Positions 1-6,401 of a DNA stretch of 12,878 bases are shown here, piece after piece. A program made the position numbers and the translations under genes. Origin of the DNA: Nitrococcus sp. (GTDB lineage Bacteria > Pseudomonadota > Gammaproteobacteria > Nitrococcales > Nitrococcaceae); contig JAKDMK010000029.1 of NCBI GenBank assembly GCA_030452365.1, forward strand, positions 1 to 12,878. The letters run 5' to 3'. The notes below the pieces were generated by a model. The model searched no databases. It was not told the DNA's origin and saw only the letters and a list, made by a program, of their open reading frames with translations. Positions within the stretch are counted from its first letter, which is position 1. The number at the start of each line of letters is the position of its first letter.

Positions 1-2
1 TT

Positions 3-24
3 TGAAAAGGCCATATCGGCCGGC
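3..24 (-). terminator. Possible weak rho-independent terminator after acetoacetyl-CoA synthetase
   Basis: Read on the minus strand, GGCC (21-18), a five-base loop and GGCC (12-9) form a short hairpin followed directly by TTTT (8-5). It lies about 35 bp past the stop codon of the synthetase gene. The stem is only four pairs and GGCC is itself palindromic, so this may be chance. Confidence 0.3.
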
Positions 25-54
25 GCGCCGCGTTGACGATCCGCCTGCGCGCCT

Positions 55-2028
55 TTACTGGAACAGCTCCTCGATGGTGGCGATCTTATCAAGTGCCCCC
101 GGATTGGCAAGCGCTTCCCGATTGGCGATCTTCTCGCCGCGCAGTAGCTTGACAACGGCAAGCTCGACTTTTTTGCCATTGCGCGTGTAGGGGATCTCGT
201 CGAGCTGGACGATTTTCGCCGGCACATGCCGCGGGCTGGCCCTTGCGCGGATGCGTTGCCGTATCCTGTCTCGGAGCGCGTCGCTGAGCGTGTGGCCCTC
301 GTTTAACACGACCAGCAGGATCACGCGGACGTCGCCACGCCAAGGCTGCCCCACCACGAGGCAGTCGGCGATCTCAGGCATGGTCTCGACCGGTCGATAA
401 ATCTCCGCGGTTCCGATGCGCACTCCGCCGGGGTTGAGTGTCGCATCGGAGCGGCCATGGATCGTCGAGCCGCCGTGCGGGTAGAAGGTGATGTAATCGC
501 CTTGGGCCCAGACACCGGGATACGTTTCGAAGTAAGCCTTGCGATAACGGGTCATGGCGGGGTCGTTCCAAAACCTGACCGGCATGCTTGGCGTCGGCTG
601 AGTGCAGACCAGCTCGCCGGGCTCCCCCACCACCTCAGTGCCGTCTGCGGCGAAGGCCTTGACATCCATGCCCAGCATCTTGCACTGGATCTCGCCTCGG
701 CGAACCGGCAGGATCGGGCAGGCCCCCACGAAGCAGGATACGATATCGGTTCCTCCGGAGATTGATCCGAGCAGCACCTCGGGCTTGATTGCTTGGTAAA
801 CATAATCGAAATCCTCGGGCAGTAGCGGCGAGCCCGTGGAGAAAATTACCCGGAGCCGGTCGAGATCATGCGCCTGACTGGGCTTTAGACCGGCATTACG
901 GCAACTGCCAAGGAACTTGGCGCTGGTGCCGAAGTGTGTGATCCGTTCGCGCTCGACAAGCGCCCAAAGGATATTCAAGTCGGGATAGCTCGGCGAGCCG
1001 TCGAAGAGAATCAGCTCCGCCCCGGTCAGCAGCCCCGAGGCGAGCCAGTTCCACATCATCCAGCCGGTGGTGGTGAAATAGAAGAACACGTCGGATGGTC
1101 CGATGTCAGCGTGCAGAATCAGCTCCTTGCTGTGCTGCAGCAAAGTGCCGCCGGCGCCGTGGACGAGGCATTTCGGTACTCCGGTGGTACCGGAGGAGTA
1201 GAGGATGCAGAGCGGATGATCGAAGGGTAGCCGTTCGAAGTGCAGGCGATGGCCTTGACCGGCGGCGAGCGCGTCCTCCCAGCGGATGAGCTTTGGCTCT
1301 TGCGGGATGGCTACATCGGGCAAATCACTGATCATGACCACGGATTCGATCGTGGGCATCTGCCGTTGCAGCTCCCGTAGCTGATCCAGGCGAACAAAGG
1401 GTTTGCCGTTATAGCGATAACCGTTGCCGGCGATCAGGAACTTCGGTTCGATCTGCCCAAAGCGATCGAGAATACCGTTGACGCCAAAATCCGGCGAGGC
1501 TGATGACCAGATCGCGCCGATGCTGGCCGTAGCGAGCATCGCGATCAGCGCCTCGGGGGTATTGCCAACGATGCCAGCCACCCGGTCGCCCGGGCCCAGG
1601 CCCTGCGCTAGCAGAAAACCCTGCAACTTGCCGACTTCGCCGCACAGCGCCCCATAGCTCAGTTGTCGGCGTGGGCGGGACTCGGATACGGCCGTGACGG
1701 CGGGTTTGGCAGCATCGCCGTGCAGAGCCTCGCGCAGCAGATTCTCGGCGAAATTAAGCCGCGCGCCGGGAAACCACTCAGCCTCGGGCATGTGCCGAGC
1801 GCCGAGCACCCGTGAGTGGCGCCGGCTGGCGATGACGCCGGTGTAATCCCAGATGCTCTCCCAGAAGGTCTCGATCTGGCTCACCGACCAGTGATGCAGC
1901 GCCTGATAATCTCTAAACCGCCCATGGCCCTGCGCCTCCAGCCAATGCTGATACTGCGCCATGTTGCTTTGCTGCAGATCGCGCTCGGTGGGCTGTCGGA
2001 GAATCGGGGAATCCGCGCTCATATCCAT
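55..2028 (-). CDS. Acetoacetyl-CoA synthetase (acetoacetate--CoA ligase)
   Basis: This is a 657-residue cytosolic ligase of the ANL (acyl-adenylate-forming) superfamily. It activates acetoacetate with ATP and CoA to acetoacetyl-CoA, AMP and PPi, feeding ketone bodies or degraded polyhydroxybutyrate back into central carbon metabolism. The adenylation motif YSSGTTGVPK is at residues 277-286 and TTTGWMMWNW at 319-328. A GDYITFYPHGG/HGRSDATLNPGGVRIGT stretch marks the ATP-binding hinge. The C-terminal IPYTRNGKKVE (from residue 612) carries the catalytic lysine. The length is normal for this family and longer than most acetyl-CoA synthetase-like enzymes' core. The start used is the ATG at 2028; a second in-frame ATG at 2022 with GAGC upstream is an equally possible start. 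The gene upstream (DUF1499) ends 129 bp away on the same strand. No promoter was recognised. Confidence 0.95.
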   Translation of the reverse strand: MDMSADSPILRQPTERDLQQSNMAQYQHWLEAQGHGRFRDYQALHHWSVSQIETFWESIWDYTGVIASRRHSRVLGARHMPEAEWFPGARLNFAENLLREALHGDAAKPAVTAVSESRPRRQLSYGALCGEVGKLQGFLLAQGLGPGDRVAGIVGNTPEALIAMLATASIGAIWSSASPDFGVNGILDRFGQIEPKFLIAGNGYRYNGKPFVRLDQLRELQRQMPTIESVVMISDLPDVAIPQEPKLIRWEDALAAGQGHRLHFERLPFDHPLCILYSSGTTGVPKCLVHGAGGTLLQHSKELILHADIGPSDVFFYFTTTGWMMWNWLASGLLTGAELILFDGSPSYPDLNILWALVERERITHFGTSAKFLGSCRNAGLKPSQAHDLDRLRVIFSTGSPLLPEDFDYVYQAIKPEVLLGSISGGTDIVSCFVGACPILPVRRGEIQCKMLGMDVKAFAADGTEVVGEPGELVCTQPTPSMPVRFWNDPAMTRYRKAYFETYPGVWAQGDYITFYPHGGSTIHGRSDATLNPGGVRIGTAEIYRPVETMPEIADCLVVGQPWRGDVRVILLVVLNEGHTLSDALRDRIRQRIRARASPRHVPAKIVQLDEIPYTRNGKKVELAVVKLLRGEKIANREALANPGALDKIATIEELFQ

Positions 2029-2157
2029 CGCTCGATCACGCAGTCAGGTAGACCTGATGGCGAGTGCACGGGGCTGATCTGCGGCTTACAACAGTATAAC
2101 AGGTGAGGCATCGGCTTGATTGCCCGCCACCGCATGCCAACATTAACAATGCACGGG

Positions 2158-2634
2158 TTAGTGAAGCCGCTGTTCGATCTGCTGGCGTAAGCGCACGATG
2201 CGCGCGGTGTTCGCGCCGAAATCCGCCTTCCCCACCCGCGATGCGGAGCGCAGATGCAACGCGCTGCCACCATCCTCGGCCGTCTTCACCCAGACTTCGA
2301 CATCGTCTTTGAAATGCCAGAGCCGTGTGACCGCCACCGCATGCAGGTAGTGACGCTTGGGATCGATGGATTGAATTTTCCAGCCATTGGCGCGCGCCGC
2401 CGCGACCGCGGCCTCGAGCACCGCTTGCGCCGGGCGGCGGTAGACGTATACCCGGCGTTCTGGATAGGCCGACATGGGCTCGGTTTGGGCGACATGGCGG
2501 GTGAGGTAAGTGCCGAGCCGGGCAAGTAATCCTGGGCTCGAGGTCAGCGGTGGGCGGTTGTAGGCAATGACGGCAAGCGGTGTGATTAGCGCAATTACAA
2601 TGAGCGCCAGCAGGAGCCGAATCAGTTGATGCAT
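2158..2634 (-). CDS. DUF1499 family protein, membrane anchored
   Basis: A 158-residue protein with one hydrophobic segment at residues 4-25 (LIRLLLALIVIALITPLAVI), so it is probably an inner-membrane anchor or uncleaved signal with the rest outside the cytoplasm. The remainder fits DUF1499: an RRPAQAVLEAAVAAA helix, then TRLWHFKDDVEVWV, and a C-terminal RSASRVGKADFGANTARI signature. No biochemical function is established for the family. An in-frame ATG further upstream (2775) would add 47 low-complexity residues that overlap the SDR gene. The ATG at 2634 was preferred because it opens directly on the hydrophobic segment and has GGCGGA just upstream. It starts 19 bp after the SDR stop, so the two are probably co-transcribed. 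Confidence 0.85.
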   Translation of the reverse strand: MHQLIRLLLALIVIALITPLAVIAYNRPPLTSSPGLLARLGTYLTRHVAQTEPMSAYPERRVYVYRRPAQAVLEAAVAAARANGWKIQSIDPKRHYLHAVAVTRLWHFKDDVEVWVKTAEDGGSALHLRSASRVGKADFGANTARIVRLRQQIEQRLH

Positions 2635-2653
2635 AATCCGCCAACCGCTTTTG

Positions 2654-3385
2654 TTACCACTCGATCGGATGGCCGTGCTTGAAGAACACGCCGCTTGGTC
2701 CGGTATCAGACAATGTTGCGGCCTCGACCACCCATTCCGCCGCCTCCGCCGGGCTATAGGTAGCCTGTGCACCACCCATGCGGGTGCGTGCCCAGCCCGG
2801 ATCGACCGAGTTGATCTTGATGTTCTCCGATTCGAGCTCCGCGGCGACCACGCAAGTCATCACGTTGAGCATTGCTTTGGACATCCGGTAGGCCGGGAAG
2901 CCGTGCTCCATACGAGCGAGCTGACCATAACCCGAGGAAATGTTGACGATGCGCCCGTAGCCATGGCGACGCATTAACGGCACGAGCATCTGGATTAGGC
3001 GCAGTGGTCCAAATGCATTGGTCTGCAGATTCTCACGCAGCGATTCCAGGGGCATATCGAGTACGCCGGGTGCACTGCGAGCACCCTGCGCGAGATCCTG
3101 TTCGGGGAAGATCCCGGCATTGTTGATCAACACATCGAGTCGACCGAAAGCGTTGTGCAGAAATTCGGCAAGACGCTGCATACTCTCCATGCGGGTGACA
3201 TCGAGGGGATGGTAGCCGACGTCCAGCGCCTCGCCCTGGAGCTTATCGGCCGCGGCTTTGCCCTGTACCGCATCGCGGCTGGTGAGGACGGCCTTGTAGC
3301 CGCGCCGCGCCAACTGGCGCGCGGTTTCCAGGCCAAGTCCGCGATTGGCGCCGGTGATGACGGCAATGCGGCGATTTTCAGTCAT
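2654..3385 (-). CDS. Short-chain dehydrogenase/reductase (carbonyl-reductase-like)
   Basis: A 243-residue classical SDR oxidoreductase, soluble and nucleotide-dependent. It shows the full family signature: TGANRGLG (11-18) for the Rossmann glycine-rich loop, NNAG (88-91), Asn123 in QTNAFG, Ser150/151 in VNISSGYG, and YRMSK with catalytic Tyr166 and Lys170. The DPGWARTRMGG segment resembles the carbonyl reductase/menthone-reductase-like branch, which usually prefers NADP(H). The substrate cannot be read from sequence. The frame runs 23 codons further upstream, but the ATG at 3385 places the Rossmann beta strand (RIAVITGA) in its normal position. It lies 93 bp downstream of gpmA on the same strand and is followed after 19 bp by the DUF1499 gene. 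Confidence 0.93.
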   Translation of the reverse strand: MTENRRIAVITGANRGLGLETARQLARRGYKAVLTSRDAVQGKAAADKLQGEALDVGYHPLDVTRMESMQRLAEFLHNAFGRLDVLINNAGIFPEQDLAQGARSAPGVLDMPLESLRENLQTNAFGPLRLIQMLVPLMRRHGYGRIVNISSGYGQLARMEHGFPAYRMSKAMLNVMTCVVAAELESENIKINSVDPGWARTRMGGAQATYSPAEAAEWVVEAATLSDTGPSGVFFKHGHPIEW

Positions 3386-3478
3386 ATTTATGGCACCAGA
3401 GCAAATGAAATTGACAGTAGTCGGCCCCTCCGGCGGGGTCAAGCCGCCCGTCATACGGTGAGGCGATGCCCCGGCCCA

Positions 3479-4177
3479 TCAGGTGCCGTCCCGCAGGTAG
3501 TAGGTTTGGAGCACCGTCAGATCATCCTCCAGCTCGTAGACGAGTGGCTCGCCCGTGGGGATCTCCAGGCCAGAAATCTCCGCGTCGCTGATTGCGTTGA
3601 GGTGCTTGATCAAGGCACGCAGGCTGTTGCCATGGGCGGAGATAAGCAAGGTCGTACTGTCCTTGAGGCGCGGTATGATGCTGTCGTTCCAACAAGTGAT
3701 CACCCTTTCCTGAGTGTCTTGCAACGACTCTGTCGAAGGCAGCCACTCAGGGCGCAGGTCGGCGTAGCGCGGGTCAAACCGGGGATGGCGCGGATCGTCC
3801 TCGGCCATGCCCGCAGGCCGCGTCGCATAGCTGCGGCGCCAGATATGCACCTGCTCGCTACCGTACTCGCGGGCGGTTTCAGCCTTGTCTAAGCCGGTGA
3901 GCGCACCATAATGGCGCTCATTGAGCCGCCAGTCCTTGGTAATCGGCAGCCACATCTGATCCATGACGTCGAGCGCGATCCAGCAAGTGCGGATCGCCCG
4001 CTTAAGCACAGAGGTGTACACCCAGTCAAAACGAAATTCGTGCCGGGCAAGTAACCGCCCGGCCTCATAGGCCTCCTCTCGCCCTTGATCGCTCAAATCG
4101 ACGTCTTGCCAGCCCGTGAACCGATTTTCTAGGTTCCAGCTGCTCTGGCCGTGCCTGAGCAAGACGAGCTTCTTCAT
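3479..4177 (-). CDS. gpmA: 2,3-bisphosphoglycerate-dependent phosphoglycerate mutase
   Basis: This 232-residue glycolytic enzyme interconverts 3-phosphoglycerate and 2-phosphoglycerate through a phosphohistidine intermediate. RHGQSSWN begins at residue 8, with the phosphorylated His9. [10 protein letters not shown] follows, then [10 protein letters not shown] with the proton-donor Glu87, and [13 protein letters not shown] with the second catalytic His182. The length is near the family norm (about 230-250), with a slightly short C-terminus. The frame is open for 62 codons upstream, but that extension overlaps the peptidase gene and has no family similarity. The ATG at 4177 has GGGAG about 10 bases upstream and gives the canonical [11 protein letters not shown] start. 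The 88-bp gap to the peptidase stop should hold its promoter, but no clear -35/-10 pair was seen. Confidence 0.97.
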   Translation of the reverse strand: MKKLVLLRHGQSSWNLENRFTGWQDVDLSDQGREEAYEAGRLLARHEFRFDWVYTSVLKRAIRTCWIALDVMDQMWLPITKDWRLNERHYGALTGLDKAETAREYGSEQVHIWRRSYATRPAGMAEDDPRHPRFDPRYADLRPEWLPSTESLQDTQERVITCWNDSIIPRLKDSTTLLISAHGNSLRALIKHLNAISDAEISGLEIPTGEPLVYELEDDLTVLQTYYLRDGT

Positions 4178-4265
4178 CGGTAAGCGATCTCCCGCGCCGC
4201 GTAAGGCCATCAACGTGAGTGCATGATACCAACTGTGACAGGCAAAGGCGCTGTATCCTTGGCAC

Positions 4266-5096
4266 TTAACGTGGGAGATTCCGTCCCGGTATTTGCGTGA
4301 GCGTGCTGAGCCCGCTCTCCGTATCGGGCTCAGCAGGATATGGACATGGCTGGTCATCCGCACAACCCCAGTCCTCGTGCGCCAGGGGTGCTTTGTTCAG
4401 TTCATCCTGGCGTAGCCGCCAGTCCGGCATGAATCGGTCCATGAGTTCGCGAAACCAATCCGTGTGATGTCGTTCGAGTAGATGTACCAATTCATGCACG
4501 AGGACGTATTCCAGGCAGGCGTGCGGCTTACGGATCAGCTCCAGGTTCAGCCAGATGCGCCGTGCCCCGATGTTGCAGCTTCCCCAGCGGGTTTTCATGC
4601 GCTTGATGCGGCACTCCGCGACGCCCTTGCCGATGATAGGCTCCCAGGTCGCCAGAAGGTCCGGCACCAGGCCGCGCAGCTCCCGCCGGTACCAGCGCTC
4701 CAGCACCCGCCGGCGGGCGGCGGTATCGGCGCCCGGCGGCACCCGTAGCGCAATCGTGCGATTGCCGGCCAAATGCACGCCGGCACGCCCCGGTGCTTCG
4801 ACCACTTCGAGCCGATAGCGCTCGCCACGGTAATAGTGGCTCTCGCCGGTGACCAACTCGCGCGCCGACTCGCGCGCCTGGGCCAGGAACCGCCGTTGAT
4901 GGCGGCGAATCCAAGCCAGCCGGGAGACGATGGCCAGACGTATGGTCTCGTCATCCATTCGCGCCGGGGCCGCCACGCGCACCCGGCCATCCGGCGGGTA
5001 GACGCCGATATGCAAGTTCTTGATGGCCTTGCGGCGAACCTCCACCGGAATCCCGTTGACCTGTATATGCAGGCGCTCAGTTGGGGTCGATATCAC
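4266..5096 (-). CDS. YgjP/SprT-like zinc metallopeptidase (DUF45, M48-like)
   Basis: A 276-residue predicted zinc hydrolase. HELVH at residues 201-205 supplies the two zinc histidines and the catalytic Glu202. His210 or His211 in ERHHTDWF is the likely third ligand. MKTRWGSC (167-174) is the hallmark of the YgjP/DUF45 family. The N-terminus ([31 protein letters not shown]) matches the family's beta-rich lead-in. Homologues are often found beside hsdR in type I restriction loci, where their role is unknown (recalled knowledge, not checked). Here no hsdR is present, and it is the last gene of the defence-like operon. The start is a GTG at 5096 that overlaps the preceding small gene by 20 bp, with GAGG about 15 bases upstream. 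A later start is possible. The last ~35 residues after DDQPC look unstructured. Confidence 0.92.
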   Translation of the reverse strand: MISTPTERLHIQVNGIPVEVRRKAIKNLHIGVYPPDGRVRVAAPARMDDETIRLAIVSRLAWIRRHQRRFLAQARESARELVTGESHYYRGERYRLEVVEAPGRAGVHLAGNRTIALRVPPGADTAARRRVLERWYRRELRGLVPDLLATWEPIIGKGVAECRIKRMKTRWGSCNIGARRIWLNLELIRKPHACLEYVLVHELVHLLERHHTDWFRELMDRFMPDWRLRQDELNKAPLAHEDWGCADDQPCPYPAEPDTESGLSTLTQIPGRNLPR

Positions 5097-5310
5097 GCCC
5101 GCTATCTTTTACCTCTGGCACGTTGCCACCGCCGGCAGAGGCGTCGTCGTTGGGCGGAATATTCAACATTTCCGGCTCGATGCGCTGTACTCGGCCATCC
5201 CGCCAGATCACCGCGTACTGGCCCAGCCGCCTCTTGCGTTCCAGCGCTTCATGGACCGCTTTACGCAGGCTCTCCAGCATGCGTTGGTCGTCTTCAGTGA
5301 GTTGCATCAT
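5077..5310 (-). CDS. Small uncharacterised protein of the 'RRLGQYA' type, intact copy
   Basis: A 77-residue protein of unknown function. The N-terminal half is a charged helix (EDDQRMLESLRKAVHEALERKRRLGQ). It runs into a short predicted strand-turn unit, QYAVIWRDGRVQRIEPEML (31-49), and a poorly conserved acidic, glycine-rich tail. No known domain or catalytic motif is visible. Its start codon overlaps the kinase stop as ATGA (5310-5307), so its translation is probably coupled to the kinase. Its own end overlaps the peptidase gene. A near-copy lies at 6165-6401, immediately after the DUF262 gene. Pairing with two different upstream genes suggests an accessory or binding subunit. An antitoxin role for the kinase is possible but is only inference. 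Confidence 0.8.
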   Translation of the reverse strand: MMQLTEDDQRMLESLRKAVHEALERKRRLGQYAVIWRDGRVQRIEPEMLNIPPNDDASAGGGNVPEVKDSGRDIDPN

Positions 5311-5897
5311 AGCCTTGCCTCACTTTGTAGATCGGCATAAACCGCCACGTCCAGTATCGTGCGGTTCTCGCCTTGTTGCACTAGAACTGGCAAAGGTACA
5401 TCCCCATTATTGAGAAAACACCGAGACCTATCGACCTGCGACGCAAAGTGACAGAAAAAATTCCGTAAACTGCGTGCGAAGCGTCGCTCAATAGCTGCCT
5501 GCGGGATATCGTGCCCGCCGTGGGCTACACGTTCAGCGACACGCAAACGTGACATCTCGACGCTGGGCAATGCCAGATACACCAGCTCCACACGCCAACC
5601 GTCGCACTGGAGGCGCGAAACAAGCTGAAAATAAGCTCGCCCGGATAGCGTCGTCTCGAAACCGAAATCTTGCCTTTCCCGAACGCACTGCTTTATTCGT
5701 GACAGATAAATTCGGGAGGCAGCTACTTGCACCTGTTCCGGGGACAACGGTGACAAGCCTGCCGCGATCGAATCGACGTTAATGAAACGACGGCAGCCCA
5801 CCACCTCGGGCAGATAGGACAACGCGAAGGTCGTCTTGCCAGCGCCGTTCGGGCCAGCGATAATCCAACAGGTCGGATGTGAACGGCGACCCGTCAC
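5307..5897 (-). CDS. Zeta-toxin-like P-loop kinase/ATPase
   Basis: A 196-residue P-loop protein. GPNGAGKTT at 15-23 is the Walker A motif. FINVDSIAAGLSP (38-50) and FGFETTLSGRAY (79-89) are typical of the zeta-toxin/chromosomal 'AAA' kinase group, in which the Asp and Glu contribute to catalysis. RVAERVAHGGHDIP and RRFARSLRNF provide the basic lid. True zeta toxins phosphorylate UDP-N-acetylglucosamine; for this short chromosomal group the substrate is not established. The reading frame is open 75 codons further upstream, but that part is an out-of-frame reading of the HsdS remnant. The GTG at 5897 was chosen because it overlaps that remnant's TGA as GTGA and gives the expected family length. 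The next gene starts in an ATGA overlap. No recognisable epsilon-type antitoxin is adjacent. Confidence 0.85.
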   Translation of the reverse strand: MTGRRSHPTCWIIAGPNGAGKTTFALSYLPEVVGCRRFINVDSIAAGLSPLSPEQVQVAASRIYLSRIKQCVRERQDFGFETTLSGRAYFQLVSRLQCDGWRVELVYLALPSVEMSRLRVAERVAHGGHDIPQAAIERRFARSLRNFFCHFASQVDRSRCFLNNGDVPLPVLVQQGENRTILDVAVYADLQSEARL

Positions 5898-6168
5898 CCC
5901 GAAGCCTCTGCGGGTTTCGGCTTCAGTCGTGCCATCTGTACGCGGCCGGTGAGGAGTTGCTGCATCACGCCCTGCTTGACCTGGCGGGCCTTGTCGCGGC
6001 GGCGTTCCAGGGCTTCGATTTCGTTGTCCATGTCGGACAGAAGTTGGCGATGGCGGTCTGTTCGTCTTCACCCTGTCGGGCGGATAAGCGCAGCGCATCC
6101 GCCACAGTCTCTGAAAACCCAACGGCGTAGCTTCGTTCCCGGATAACCTTCGTGCGATCCGGTTTCAC
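5894..6168 (-). pseudogene. Frameshifted remnant ending in a type I R-M HsdS C-terminus
   Basis: Two adjacent frames join into a recognisable HsdS (specificity subunit) tail. From the GTG at 6168 one frame reads to QGEDEQTAIANF, ending about 6040. A different frame then continues LLSDMDNEIEALERRRDKAR and VKQGVMQQLLTGRVQM, stopping at TGA 5896-5894. HsdS proteins typically end with QTAIAxxLSDMDxEIxALE, a coiled-coil helix and QGMMQELLTGRIRL, so a single lost base near 6040-6043 explains the break. Only the distal conserved helix region survives; both target-recognition domains are missing. The first ~33 codons are not recognised and may come from another gene. The GTG overlaps the end of the upstream small-gene copy as GTGA, and the TGA overlaps the kinase start. 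A 45-residue ORF from the ATG at 6031 could still be translated and keep the kinase coupled. Confidence 0.72.
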
Positions 6169-6401
6169 TCACGACGCCTGTCGATATCACGCCCAGCATC
6201 TGTCGCCTCGGGCACGCTTCCATCGCTGGTAGAGGCATGACTGTGCGGAAATTTCTGCATTTCCGGCTCGATGCGTTGCACTCAGCCGTCTCGCCAGACT
6301 AGCGCATATTGCCCCAACCGGCGCTTGCGCTCTAGCGCGCCCACCACCGCCTTTCGCAACGCTGCGAGTGCCTGGGATTCGTAGTCGCGCTCATTCATCA
6401 T
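6165..6401 (-). pseudogene. Second copy of the small 'RRLGQYA' gene, interrupted by a TGA
   Basis: From the ATG at 6401 (overlapping the DUF262 stop as ATGA) the frame reads MMNERDYESQALAALRKAVV, then GALERKRRLGQYALVWRDG, and meets TGA at 6284-6282. Reading through, it continues VQRIEPEMQ and ends ...AGRDIDRRRE, with its own TGA at 6167-6165. The intact copy at 5077-5310 has RVQRIEPEM here with the codon CGA, so one C-to-T change explains the stop. The rest of the frame is undamaged, which suggests a recent mutation. A GTG follows the stop at once, so restart is conceivable. The break probably reduces coupled translation of the genes downstream. A 14-base identical stretch (TCGATATCACGCCC on the plus strand) at 5087-5100 and 6181-6194 marks the shared end of the two copies. 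Confidence 0.85.

Noticed and set aside
4178..4363. N-terminal extension of phosphoglycerate mutase by 62 codons
   Set aside because: It overlaps the peptidase gene and has no similarity to the family, whose proteins begin at [10 protein letters not shown]; a ribosome site precedes the ATG at 4177.
5898..6122. N-terminal extension of the kinase frame by 75 codons
   Set aside because: The segment is the HsdS remnant read out of frame, proline/arginine-rich without motif; the GTGA junction at 5897 and family length favour the shorter form.
6282..6284. TGA read as selenocysteine or another recoded amino acid
   Set aside because: The paralogue has Arg at this spot, no selenocysteine insertion hairpin was evident after it, and a single C-to-T change explains it.
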